NCBI GenBank assembly: GCA_001657295.1
Contig: LYSW01000001.1
Location: 87,499 to 151,498 of the forward strand
Source: Oceanicaulis sp. BBD 1991-10
GTDB taxonomy: Bacteria; Pseudomonadota; Alphaproteobacteria; Caulobacterales; Maricaulaceae
Reading direction: 5' to 3'
DNA length: 64,000 nucleotides
Shown here: one piece after another, positions 43,969 to 51,577 of the stretch
How positions within the stretch are numbered: position 1 is the first letter of the stretch
Layout: the number at the start of each line of letters is the position of its first letter
Made by a program: the position numbers and the translations under genes
The notes under the pieces: generated by a model
Told to the model about the DNA's origin: nothing
The model's database searches: none
Seen by the model: only the letters and a program-made list of their open reading frames with translations

Positions 43969-45138
43969 CTAGATCGCCCCGCGCGCCTTCATCGCGGCGA
44001 TGCGGGCCTCGTCAAAACCAGCCTCCCGCGCCAGCGCTTCGGAGTGTTCGCCGAATTCCGGCGTCAGCGGATCGGGCCGCGCGGGCTCCTTCGCAAAGCG
44101 TATGGGCGGGCCGATATGGCGGTTGCCGTTTGAATCCTCCAGCACCATGTCGCGGGCCGCGGTGTGCGGATCGTCAAATGCGTCCTTCAAGCTGCGCACC
44201 GGCGCCCAGCAGACGTCGATCCCGGTCAGAAAGGCCTCCCATTCCGACAGCGTCTTCCTGGAGAATTCTTCCTTGAAGAAATCACGCAGCGGCGCCTGAC
44301 CGGGACCGGGATCGCGCTTTGCGATCTCAATCAGATCTTCGCGGCCGAGCGCGAGGAGCAGATTGGCGGCGAATTTCACTTCCGATCCGCCCAGAACCAG
44401 ATGGCGGCCGTCGCGGGTCTCGTAGACATGATACATGCCCGCCCCGCCGAAGCTGCGCATGTCCTTGACCGGCGGGCGGACATCATCGGCGAAGACCGGA
44501 CCGGTGACGTTCGGCGTCCAGGCCAGGCAGGCGTCATACATCGCCATATCGATGAAATCGCCCTCGCCGGTGGCGTGGCGCCGGTGAAGCGCCATCAAGA
44601 TTGCGGAGAGCGCCATCAGCGAGGCCGCCATGTCGGCGACCGGCATGTTGGGGCTCGCCGGTTTGCCGTCCTCCAATCCGCGATTGAGATCGACCAGGCC
44701 GGCCATCGCCTGAACCGTCAGGTCATGGGCGGGCCTGGCCGCATATTCGCCGTCCTGCCCGAACGCGGAAATGGAGCAATAGACCAGAGCCGGATTGATC
44801 GCGGACAGGGTCGCATAGTCCGCCGCCAGGCGCTTTGCGACGCCGGGGCGGAAGGCCTCCACCACCACGTCGGCGTCTTCGACCAGGGCGTGGAGCAAAG
44901 CGCGCCCGTCCTCGTCCTTCAGGTTCAGCTTCAGGGATTTCTTGCCGCGCGCGATATTGCGGAACCAGACCGAAACGCCGTCCTCGGTCTTCCAGCCGAT
45001 CTCGCGCGTGGGCTCGCCGAGGCCGTTGGCGGGCTCGACCATGATCACCTCCGCGCCATGGTCGGCCATCATCAGGGTCAGATGCGGCCCCGGCAAAAAG
45101 GCGGACAGATCAAGGACTTTGAGACCGGCAAGTTTCAT
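43969..45138 (-). CDS. Class III (CaiB/BaiF) CoA-transferase, copy 1
   Basis: The 389-residue family III CoA-transferase begins MKLAGLKVLDLSAFLPGPHLTLMMADHGAEVIMVEP. It carries the catalytic-Asp segment GQDGEYAARPAHDLTVQAMAGLVDLN. A substrate such as a dicarboxylate or carnitine-like acid cannot be read from sequence. The ORF track begins at 45207; the ATG at 45138 matches the family start. It is downstream of a second CoA-transferase, an acyl-CoA dehydrogenase, a MaoC hydratase and a CitE-like lyase, all on the same strand. Confidence 0.9.
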   Translation of the reverse strand: MKLAGLKVLDLSAFLPGPHLTLMMADHGAEVIMVEPANGLGEPTREIGWKTEDGVSVWFRNIARGKKSLKLNLKDEDGRALLHALVEDADVVVEAFRPGVAKRLAADYATLSAINPALVYCSISAFGQDGEYAARPAHDLTVQAMAGLVDLNRGLEDGKPASPNMPVADMAASLMALSAILMALHRRHATGEGDFIDMAMYDACLAWTPNVTGPVFADDVRPPVKDMRSFGGAGMYHVYETRDGRHLVLGGSEVKFAANLLLALGREDLIEIAKRDPGPGQAPLRDFFKEEFSRKTLSEWEAFLTGIDVCWAPVRSLKDAFDDPHTAARDMVLEDSNGNRHIGPPIRFAKEPARPDPLTPEFGEHSEALAREAGFDEARIAAMKARGAI

Positions 45139-45260
45139 GGGCGTTCCCGCAAGGCGCACAGCTGGTGTCCTCCCCGGCATGCGGGGAAGTGTCAGCGAGG
45201 CTGACAATGGGGAGATAGCATGAATCTGAAAAGAAGGTCGCCGCCTCCGGCGTCGCCGGC

Positions 45261-46433
45261 TTACTCCGCCGCCTTGTCCTGGCGGTCGCCGTCGAGCAAT
45301 TCGTCGAGGATTTCCCGGGTGTGCTCGCCCAGCTTGGGCGCGCGCGCCCCGGTCGGGCGCTCGCCATTGATCCGGAAGGGTTCGCGCAAGAGGCGCAAGC
45401 CGTCCGGCTTGTCGGGATGGTCGACGATTTCGATCAGGTCAGCGGCGTCCGGCGCATCGAGCGCTTCGGCGACCGTGTAGACCGGCGCGGCGGGCACTTT
45501 GCCGCCGAGCACATCCATCCAGTGGTCCGTGGTCGCCGTGGACAGATAGGCGTCGAGCTCGTCCTGCAGCCAGCGCCGATGGGCGCGCCGCGCGGCCATG
45601 TCGGCGAAATCGGGATTCTTCAGCAAATCCTCGCGCCCGACCGCCTCACAGAAGGCGCCCCAGAATTTGGGCAGCTGGCACATTACGAAAATCCAGCCGT
45701 CCACCGTCTTGAACAATTGGCTGGGCGCCACGGAGGGATGGGAGGAGCGCTCCAGGCGCTCGGTTTCCTTGCCCTCGTTAAGATACCAGGTCGCCGGATA
45801 GGACAGCTGGTGAAGCGCGGTGTCGAGCAGCGAAGTGTCGACGTCACAGCCCACGCCGGTCTGGCGCGCGCCGAGAATGGCGGAGACCAGGGCCGTCGCC
45901 ATCATGGTCCCGGTCATATAATCGACCATGGACAGGCCGAAGCGCGCAGGCGGGCCGTCCGGTTCGCCGGTCAGCGACAGAAAGCCGGCCTCGGCCTGCA
46001 TGAGATAATCATAGCCCGGCCAGGCTTCGCGCTCGCCGCCGCGGCCATAGGCGGACAGATGCGCGCAGACGATATCGGTCTTGATCGTCGCCAGCGCCGC
46101 ATAATCGACTTTCAGCTTGGCCGGCAAATCGCCGCGCAGATTGTTGGCGACCGCATCGGCGCTCTCAACCAGACGCTCGAAGATGCGCCGGTCGCCCTTG
46201 TCCTTCAGGTCCAGCGCGACGGATTTTTTGCCGCGATTGAACGTCTGGAAGAACTGGCTGTCATGCTCGCCGAGAAAATAGGGTCCGGCCTGGCGCGCGC
46301 TGTCGCCGCCGGAGGCCGGGTTCTCGATCTTGATGACCTCAGCGCCCAAGCTGGCGAGCAGCTGCGTGCCGTACGGACCGGCGCCGTACTGCTCGATGGT
46401 CAGGATTCTAAGCCCGGCCAGCGGCTTATGCAT
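45261..46433 (-). CDS. Class III (CaiB/BaiF) CoA-transferase, copy 2
   Basis: The 390-residue paralogue of the adjacent gene starts MHKPLAGLRILTIEQYGAGPYGTQLLASLGAEVIKIENP. Its catalytic-Asp region is GRGGEREAWPGYDYLMQAEAGFLSLTGEPDG. The two copies differ enough to suggest different acids or CoA donors. The start at 46433 is preferred to the track's 46460. The 131-base gap to the acyl-CoA dehydrogenase may hold a separate promoter. A role in activating a C5-dicarboxylic acid is an inference from neighbours. Confidence 0.9.
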   Translation of the reverse strand: MHKPLAGLRILTIEQYGAGPYGTQLLASLGAEVIKIENPASGGDSARQAGPYFLGEHDSQFFQTFNRGKKSVALDLKDKGDRRIFERLVESADAVANNLRGDLPAKLKVDYAALATIKTDIVCAHLSAYGRGGEREAWPGYDYLMQAEAGFLSLTGEPDGPPARFGLSMVDYMTGTMMATALVSAILGARQTGVGCDVDTSLLDTALHQLSYPATWYLNEGKETERLERSSHPSVAPSQLFKTVDGWIFVMCQLPKFWGAFCEAVGREDLLKNPDFADMAARRAHRRWLQDELDAYLSTATTDHWMDVLGGKVPAAPVYTVAEALDAPDAADLIEIVDHPDKPDGLRLLREPFRINGERPTGARAPKLGEHTREILDELLDGDRQDKAAE

Positions 46434-46564
46434 GTCTCCGGCCCTCCCCGGTGAGCGCATAGTGCGGGCGCTTCGTTGAACGCACTACAACATAACCGAT
46501 GTGTCGCCCTTAATCCAAATCAATCGACACGCATGCTGCAGTTCCTGTGCACAACTCCCAGCGT

Positions 46565-47761
46565 TCAGACAGGATTTCGCTTCACAAGCTGCTTGGCGAT
46601 GATGATGCGCTGCATCTCGTTCGTGCCTTCTCCGATGCACATCAAGGGCGCGTCCCGGTAAAGCCGCTCGATGACATATTCCTTGGAATAACCATAGCCG
46701 CCATGAATGCGCATGGCCTCGGTGGCGACCTCGACCGCGATCTCAGACGCGAAATATTTCGCCATGCCGGCTTCCATGTCGATCCGCGCGCCGGTGTCGT
46801 AGGCGCGCGCCGCGTCTTCCACCAAAAGCTCGGCGGCGCGCGTCTTCGCGGCCATCTCGCCCAGCTTTAATTGGATCGCCTGGTGTTCGCAGATCGGCTT
46901 GCCCATGGTCTTGCGGGTCTGGGCGTAAGCGACCGATTCGCGCAGCGCCCGTTTGGCGATGCCGACCGAGCGCGCAGCGATGTTGATCCGCCCGATCTCC
47001 AGACCGCCGGTCGCCATGAAGAAGCCTTTGCCCTCTTCTCCGCCGACCAGGCTCAAGGCCGCATCGCACGCATAGTCTTCGAACACGAACTCGCCGGAAT
47101 CGATGCCTTTATAGCCCAGCTTCTCCAGCTTCTTGCCGTTGCGGATGCCGGGGCGCTCTTCGCCGGTCTCCGGATCGATCTTGGAGACGATCAGCATGCT
47201 CATGCCCTTATAGCGGGGCTCGGCGGATGGATCGGTCTTCACCAACAGCGCGCAGGCCTGGCCCTGGATCGCATTGGAGATCCAGGTCTTGGCGCCGTTG
47301 ACCACATAGGTGTCGCCGGCCCGTCTGGCGGTGGTGCGGATCGCCTGCAGATCGGTGCCGGCGTCCGGCTCGGTCAGGCCCAGCCCGCCGCGGATCTCGC
47401 CGGCGGCGAATTTGGGCAGCCAGTAGGCCTTTTGCGCGTCCGTGCCGAAACGCTGGACGATCTGCGCCATCATCAGGTGGGAATTGAAGATGCCGGTCAG
47501 GCTCATCCATTCTTCCGCGATCATGGTGACGATTTTGGAATAGGTGCTCGCCGACAGGCCCAGCCCGCCATATTCGGGATCGATCAGCGCGCCGAACAGG
47601 CCGAGTTCCTTCATGTCCTCGACCAGATCGGCGGGCCATTCATCGGCGTGTTCGAGATCCATCGCGACGGGCGCGACCTTCTTCTCGATCCACTTGCCGA
47701 TGGCGTCGAGCATCTGGCGCTCGTCCTCGGCGGTCATCTGATAGCTGTCAGCGGCGGCCAT
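46565..47761 (-). CDS. Acyl-CoA dehydrogenase
   Basis: The 398-residue flavoenzyme shows the family signatures GLTEPDAGTDLQAIRTTA (FAD/substrate), GAKTWISNA and RDAPLMCIGEGTNEMQRIIIAKQLV, with the Glu at the base position. It oxidises an acyl-CoA to an enoyl-CoA, passing electrons to ETF. In this cluster the substrate could be a branched dicarboxylyl-CoA such as methylsuccinyl-CoA, an inference. It is followed by the two CoA-transferases and starts 12 bases after the MaoC gene stop. Confidence 0.92.
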   Translation of the reverse strand: MAAADSYQMTAEDERQMLDAIGKWIEKKVAPVAMDLEHADEWPADLVEDMKELGLFGALIDPEYGGLGLSASTYSKIVTMIAEEWMSLTGIFNSHLMMAQIVQRFGTDAQKAYWLPKFAAGEIRGGLGLTEPDAGTDLQAIRTTARRAGDTYVVNGAKTWISNAIQGQACALLVKTDPSAEPRYKGMSMLIVSKIDPETGEERPGIRNGKKLEKLGYKGIDSGEFVFEDYACDAALSLVGGEEGKGFFMATGGLEIGRINIAARSVGIAKRALRESVAYAQTRKTMGKPICEHQAIQLKLGEMAAKTRAAELLVEDAARAYDTGARIDMEAGMAKYFASEIAVEVATEAMRIHGGYGYSKEYVIERLYRDAPLMCIGEGTNEMQRIIIAKQLVKRNPV

Positions 47762-47772
47762 GGCGGCGCTCC

Positions 47773-48294
47773 CTAATAGGTTTCAACCTTGTCCTCGACC
47801 GCGTTGCCGCGCGCCGGGATGAGCATGTTGCGTTTGAAGGTGCAGACCATCTCGCCGTTCTGATTGAAGCCGCGGGTCAGCACGGTGACGATGCCCTGGC
47901 CCGGCCGGGACTTGCTCTCGCGCTTGGCCAGCACTTCGCTCTCGCCATACAGCGTGTCGCCGTGGAAGACCGGCGCGGTGAATTTCACCTCGTCCATGCC
48001 CAGATTGGCGATGGCCTTCTGGGAGACGTCGGTGACGCTCATCCCGATCAAAAGCGCGAGCGTGTAAGGGCTGACCACCAGATTCTGCTTGAACTCGCTT
48101 TGCTTGGCGAACTCGGCGTCGAAATGCATGGGATGCGTATTCAGCGTCAAAAGCGTGAACATGTGATTGTCGTATTCCGTGACCGTCTTGCCGGGCCGGT
48201 GCTCGTAGACATCGCCGACGTTAAAATCCTCGAAATAGCGCCCGAAAGTCTCGCGATAGCGCTGCGGGCCGACTTCCTTATGGGTTTGAACCAA
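47773..48294 (-). CDS. MaoC-family hydratase, mesaconyl-/itaconyl-CoA hydratase type
   Basis: The 173-residue hot-dog-fold protein has YFEDFNVGDVYEHRPGKTVTEYDNHMFTLLTLNTHPMHFDAEFA. The LNTHPMHFD segment replaces the usual DxNPxH of hydratase-2 proteins and is characteristic of mesaconyl-CoA or itaconyl-CoA hydratases as far as I recall. The start is TTG: AAAGGAG lies about 6 bases upstream and no ATG occurs before the conserved N-terminus. It sits between the CitE-like lyase and the acyl-CoA dehydrogenase. Confidence 0.85.
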   Translation of the reverse strand: MVQTHKEVGPQRYRETFGRYFEDFNVGDVYEHRPGKTVTEYDNHMFTLLTLNTHPMHFDAEFAKQSEFKQNLVVSPYTLALLIGMSVTDVSQKAIANLGMDEVKFTAPVFHGDTLYGESEVLAKRESKSRPGQGIVTVLTRGFNQNGEMVCTFKRNMLIPARGNAVEDKVETY

Positions 48295-48305
48295 GATGAG
48301 CTCCT

Positions 48306-49109
48306 TTAAGCACGCGCGGCCGCCAGCACCCGGCGGGCGCGGCGGATGATCGGCGCTTCAATCAATCGATCATCCAGCAAGGCGGCGCCCCCGCCCGCTG
48401 CATCGAGAGCGGCGATGACGCGTTCGGCCTCGGCGATTTCGGCTTCACTCGGCGTGAAGACGCCGTTCACGGCGCGCACCTGGGCGGGGTGAATGCAGGC
48501 CTTCGCCGAATAGCCGAGCGCCTTGACCCGTTCGGTCTCCGCGATCAGGCCGGCTTCGTCATTGACCTTGAGATAAGGCACGTCGATCGCCGGCGCCCCG
48601 GCGGCCGCGCAGGCGGCGACGACCTGGCCACGGGCGAAAAACAGCGGCTCCCAGTCCATGGAAACACCCAGATCCGCCGCCATATCGCCGCCGCCGAACA
48701 ACACGGCTTCAACCCGGTCCGCCTCGCAAATCTCCCAGGCGTTGCGAAGGGCTGGAGCGCTCTCGATGATCGGCACGATGCCGCCGGCCGCCGCTTCGCC
48801 CAGCGCGGCGCCGAGAATGTCGATCTGACCGGCGCTTTCGGCCTTGGGCAGCATCACGAAGTCCGGCGCATGGGGATGACCGGCGAGCGCGTCGGCGTCG
48901 TCGCGGCCCCATTCGCTCTCCAGCGCGTTGAGCCGGACGGCGAAACGGCCCGGACGGTCCAGGGCCTCCAGCACGGCCTGGCGGGCCTCGGCTTTCTGGT
49001 CGGGCGCGACCGCATCCTCAAGATCCACCACCACGGCGTCCGCCCCGGCGCCAAGCGCCTTGACGATGCGCTCGGGGCGCGAAGCGGGAACGAAAAGCAG
49101 GCTGCGCAT
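48306..49109 (-). CDS. CitE/HpcH-type CoA-ester lyase (citramalyl- or malyl-CoA lyase-like)
   Basis: This 267-residue TIM-barrel lyase begins MRSLLFVPASRPERIVKALGAGADAVVVDLEDAVAPDQKAEAR. FGGGDMAADLGVSMDWEPL and AKACIHPAQVRAVN are further family motifs, with the metal ligands Glu and Asp visible. Relatives cleave citramalyl-CoA, malyl-CoA or methylmalyl-CoA. As first gene of the leftward cluster, just after a palindromic operator-like site, it fits a pathway that ends by splitting a C5-hydroxyacyl-CoA to pyruvate or glyoxylate plus an acyl-CoA. Confidence 0.9.
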   Translation of the reverse strand: MRSLLFVPASRPERIVKALGAGADAVVVDLEDAVAPDQKAEARQAVLEALDRPGRFAVRLNALESEWGRDDADALAGHPHAPDFVMLPKAESAGQIDILGAALGEAAAGGIVPIIESAPALRNAWEICEADRVEAVLFGGGDMAADLGVSMDWEPLFFARGQVVAACAAAGAPAIDVPYLKVNDEAGLIAETERVKALGYSAKACIHPAQVRAVNGVFTPSEAEIAEAERVIAALDAAGGGAALLDDRLIEAPIIRRARRVLAAARA

Positions 49110-49132
49110 GGCTGGATTTGACGTCAGCTGAG

Positions 49133-49144
49133 TTGTCCGGACAA
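49133..49144. promoter_or_regulatory. Palindrome TTGTCCGGACAA, GntR/FadR-type operator candidate
   Basis: TTGTCCGGACAA is a perfect 12-bp palindrome in the divergent region between the CoA-ester cluster and the VOC gene, 24 bases before the CitE-like start. It fits the TNGTNNNNACNA style of FadR-subfamily GntR regulators. No GntR gene is in the window, so the regulator would be encoded elsewhere. Confidence 0.5.
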
Positions 49145-49216
49145 ATAGCGTCCGCCGCGCCTGCGGTCAAGAATTCCGCCCGCCTCCGGCCGGCGGCCAC
49201 ATGGGAGACAGACATT

Positions 49217-49783
49217 ATGAACGCCTTCCTCTCCGCCCTTCTCGCCGCGCTGCTCATGCTGCCGGCGGCGATCGCTCAAACGCCTGAGGACGAGACGGAC
49301 ACCGCCGCCTATGACGGCGGCTATTTCAAGCGCCAGGCCATCGTGGTCAGCGATATGGAGCGCGCCTTGTCGCTTTATCGCGACGTGCTGGGATTCCAGC
49401 TGCACTCGCTGAGCCAATCAAGCGCGACGAGTTATTCCTACGAGGTGTTCAACATTCCGCGCGAGGCCTCGATCCGTTTTGCGACGCTGGACGCCGGCGC
49501 GGTTCAGATCCGCACCCTGGCGCTGATCGAAGTGACCGGCGTTGAGGTGGAGCCGCAGACCGGCATTCGCCGCGCAGCGGCGGTGATCAACGCCAATGGC
49601 CGCTACGAGGCGATCTACGCGGCGGTTCAGGCGATGGGGCTGGAGACCATGGACCCGCGCGCCCTGGGCGATCCGAATTCCCCCCGCGGCCAGGGCGTCG
49701 AGCTGGGCTTCGTGGACTGGGACGGCAATCTGGTGGTGATCTACGAATTCCCCGGACCTCAGGACCCGCCGAGCCCGCGCTAG
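49217..49783 (+). CDS. Exported VOC/glyoxalase-fold protein
   Basis: The 188-residue protein has a signal peptide (MNAFLSALLAALLMLPAAIAQ) followed by a VOC domain: YFKRQAIVVSDMERALSLYRDVLGFQLHS at the N-terminal module, GQGVELGFVDWDGNLVVIYEFPG at the C-terminal one. VOC enzymes are usually metal-dependent isomerases, lyases or dioxygenases; an exported form is less common. The ATG at 49217 is preceded by GGGAGA and is preferred to the track start. It is divergent from the CoA-ester cluster and may share its control region. Confidence 0.85.
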   Translation: MNAFLSALLAALLMLPAAIAQTPEDETDTAAYDGGYFKRQAIVVSDMERALSLYRDVLGFQLHSLSQSSATSYSYEVFNIPREASIRFATLDAGAVQIRTLALIEVTGVEVEPQTGIRRAAAVINANGRYEAIYAAVQAMGLETMDPRALGDPNSPRGQGVELGFVDWDGNLVVIYEFPGPQDPPSPR

Positions 49784-49956
49784 GACGCGTTTTTATCCTC
49801 GCCTCGGCCGTCCTGACGTCAACGCAGGAACGGAAAGACGGCGGCGGACCGCCGCTTCAGCCTCCTACGCGTTTCCTTAGGACTCGCCGTGTATGACTCA
49901 AGGGGAAGGGACGCGGCCGGAGTCTCTGATCTGTCCTCGCACCGTTGAACGGGCCC

Positions 49957-50607
49957 ATGCGCGATCTTCCCCCCTCCACGCTGAAAAAGACCGAGGCGCT
50001 TTTGGCGGTTGCGATCATAACGCTCGCGACGGCGGGGGTTCTTGCTGCGGCGCTTCAGCCGTTTGTCGAGCCGCGCTGGCTCTTCCTGGACAGCACGGCG
50101 GTCGGCGATGTCAGGGGAAGGTGCTGCCATGTTTATGACGGCGCAATCTCCAATTTGGGCATCATGCTCTGGGCGGGCGCCGCGGCGGTGGCGTTCTTCG
50201 CCGGCTTTTTGAAGCTCAGCGAAGGCCGCGACGCGCGCCTTGAAAGCATGGCCTTTCTAACATCCGCCGCCCTCTTGCTGGATGACGCCTTTCTCCTGCA
50301 CGAAGCGGTGATGCCAAGATTTGGCGTCCCGCAGATCGGGACGATCGGCGCGCTGGGCGTTCTGACGCTCGCTTATTTTTATGTCGGGCGGGACCGTTTG
50401 AGACGGTCCGGCCATCTCTGGCTCTTAATGCTCAGTCTGGCGCTGTTCGCCGTCAGCGTCCTGATCGATCAAGTCGCCGCCGGCGACGCCTCCTTCATGG
50501 TCGTCGTTGAAGACGGCCCGAAATTCATCGGCATCGTTTGCTGGTTTCTTTTTCATCTCAGCTTTTTCCGGGACCAGTTTCTTGGCGCTACCCGCGCCGA
50601 GCCTTAA
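49957..50607 (+). CDS. Multi-pass membrane protein of unknown function
   Basis: The 216-residue protein has about six hydrophobic segments (EALLAVAIITLATAGVLAAAL; LGIMLWAGAAAVAFFAGFL; MAFLTSAALLLDDAFLLHEAV; IGTIGALGVLTLAYFYVG; LWLLMLSLALFAVSVLI; FIGIVCWFLFHLSFF). The DDAFLLHEAVMPRFG segment holds charged residues inside a membrane region, possibly a ligand site. I do not recognise the family. The track starts at a TTG (49945); the ATG at 49957 is equally plausible and neither has a clear Shine-Dalgarno. Its stop overlaps the convergent GNAT gene. Confidence 0.65.
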   Translation: MRDLPPSTLKKTEALLAVAIITLATAGVLAAALQPFVEPRWLFLDSTAVGDVRGRCCHVYDGAISNLGIMLWAGAAAVAFFAGFLKLSEGRDARLESMAFLTSAALLLDDAFLLHEAVMPRFGVPQIGTIGALGVLTLAYFYVGRDRLRRSGHLWLLMLSLALFAVSVLIDQVAAGDASFMVVVEDGPKFIGIVCWFLFHLSFFRDQFLGATRAEP

Positions 50608-51140
50608 CCGCCCCGCGCCCGCCAAAACACCAGCGTGTCCGCCTCGCCCAGTTTCGCGGCATGCGCGCCGCGATAGCCCAGCTTCTCGGCGACCCGGATC
50701 GAGGCGGCGTTGTCCGGGTCGATCAGACAGCAGGTGCGCGGCGCGTCCAGATGGGTGTCGGCCCAATCCAGCACGGCCGTCATCGCCTCCGTGGCGTAGC
50801 CTTTGCCGTGATGATCCGGGCTGAGCACCCAGCCGCCTTCCGGCACGCCGTCGATATCGACCGTGACGTCACGTTTGAAATCGGCGAGACCCACCTGGCC
50901 GACGAAGTCGCCCGCTTTGGTCTCGAGCGTCCAGTAGCCGTATCCCAGCAGCGCCCAGAGCCCGGGAAAGCGCAGCATGCGCGCCCAGCTGGCCGTGGGC
51001 GTGGAGGGCTGGCCGCCGATATGGCGGACCACGCGCTCATCCGCCCAGAGCCTGGCGCAGGCATGGAAATCTGTCGCCCGGGTCTCCCGCAAGACCAGCC
51101 GTTCGGTCTCGATACGCGGCGCCTGGGCCGATCCGGTCAT
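50604..51140 (-). CDS. GNAT N-acetyltransferase, RimJ/RimL type
   Basis: The 178-residue protein has the RimJ-like opening PRIETERLVLRETRATDFHACARLWADERVVRHIGG and the acetyl-CoA loop GWVLSPDHHGKGYATEAMTAVLDWA. RAAEKLGY-type ending IRVAEKLGYRGAHAAKLG is also typical. These enzymes acetylate N-termini or small molecules; the substrate is unknown. The chosen ATG (51140) overlaps the stop of the DUF1330 gene, indicating coupling in the symporter-DUF1330-GNAT operon. Confidence 0.87.
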   Translation of the reverse strand: MTGSAQAPRIETERLVLRETRATDFHACARLWADERVVRHIGGQPSTPTASWARMLRFPGLWALLGYGYWTLETKAGDFVGQVGLADFKRDVTVDIDGVPEGGWVLSPDHHGKGYATEAMTAVLDWADTHLDAPRTCCLIDPDNAASIRVAEKLGYRGAHAAKLGEADTLVFWRARGG

Positions 51141-51577
51141 TCGCCCTGGGGTCCCGGCAAGGCGGGAACCACGACCACGTTGAAATCGCCCCACTCGTTT
51201 TCGATGCGCAGATCGGCCAGGGCGCGATAGTCCGGGTCGGCCCAGAAGGCTTCTGCGCTTTCAACATCCGGCCAGCGGCTCATCACCACGCTTTCAAAGG
51301 GCGTGTCGCCCTCCAGCGTCGTCACATCGCCGGTCACCGCGATGTAAGACCCGCCATGGCGCTCATAAAGCCCGGCGAGCTGGGAGGCGTATCGGCTCAT
51401 GAAGGCGGGCCGGTCATAGACCGTGCCCAGCACGATCATATAGGCGCCGGTTTGCGGCGCTTCGACTTCGTCCGCACGGGCCTGGTTGAGGTCTGCGCCG
51501 TCGCCGATCACGAGGCCCAGGCACAGCCCGGCGATGCCGGCGCCGGCGGCGATGAAAAGGCTGCGGGAGAGCGTCAT
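51137..51577 (-). CDS. DUF1330 domain protein with N-terminal membrane anchor
   Basis: The 146-residue protein has an N-terminal hydrophobic helix (SRSLFIAAGAGIAGLCLGLVIG), then a dimeric alpha/beta-barrel DUF1330 domain: GAYMIVLGTVYDRPAFMSRYASQLAGLYERHGGSYIAVTGDVTTLEGD and SVVMSRWPDVESAEAFWADPDYRALADLR. The function of DUF1330 is unknown. Anchoring to the membrane is unusual for a family that is normally cytosolic. It overlaps its neighbours by ATGA on both sides. Confidence 0.88.
   Translation of the reverse strand: MTLSRSLFIAAGAGIAGLCLGLVIGDGADLNQARADEVEAPQTGAYMIVLGTVYDRPAFMSRYASQLAGLYERHGGSYIAVTGDVTTLEGDTPFESVVMSRWPDVESAEAFWADPDYRALADLRIENEWGDFNVVVVPALPGPQGE

Noticed and set aside
49119-49126. 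TGACGTCA palindrome near the CoA-ester cluster
   Set aside because: Eight-base palindrome is short enough to occur by chance; the adjacent 12-mer is the stronger candidate.
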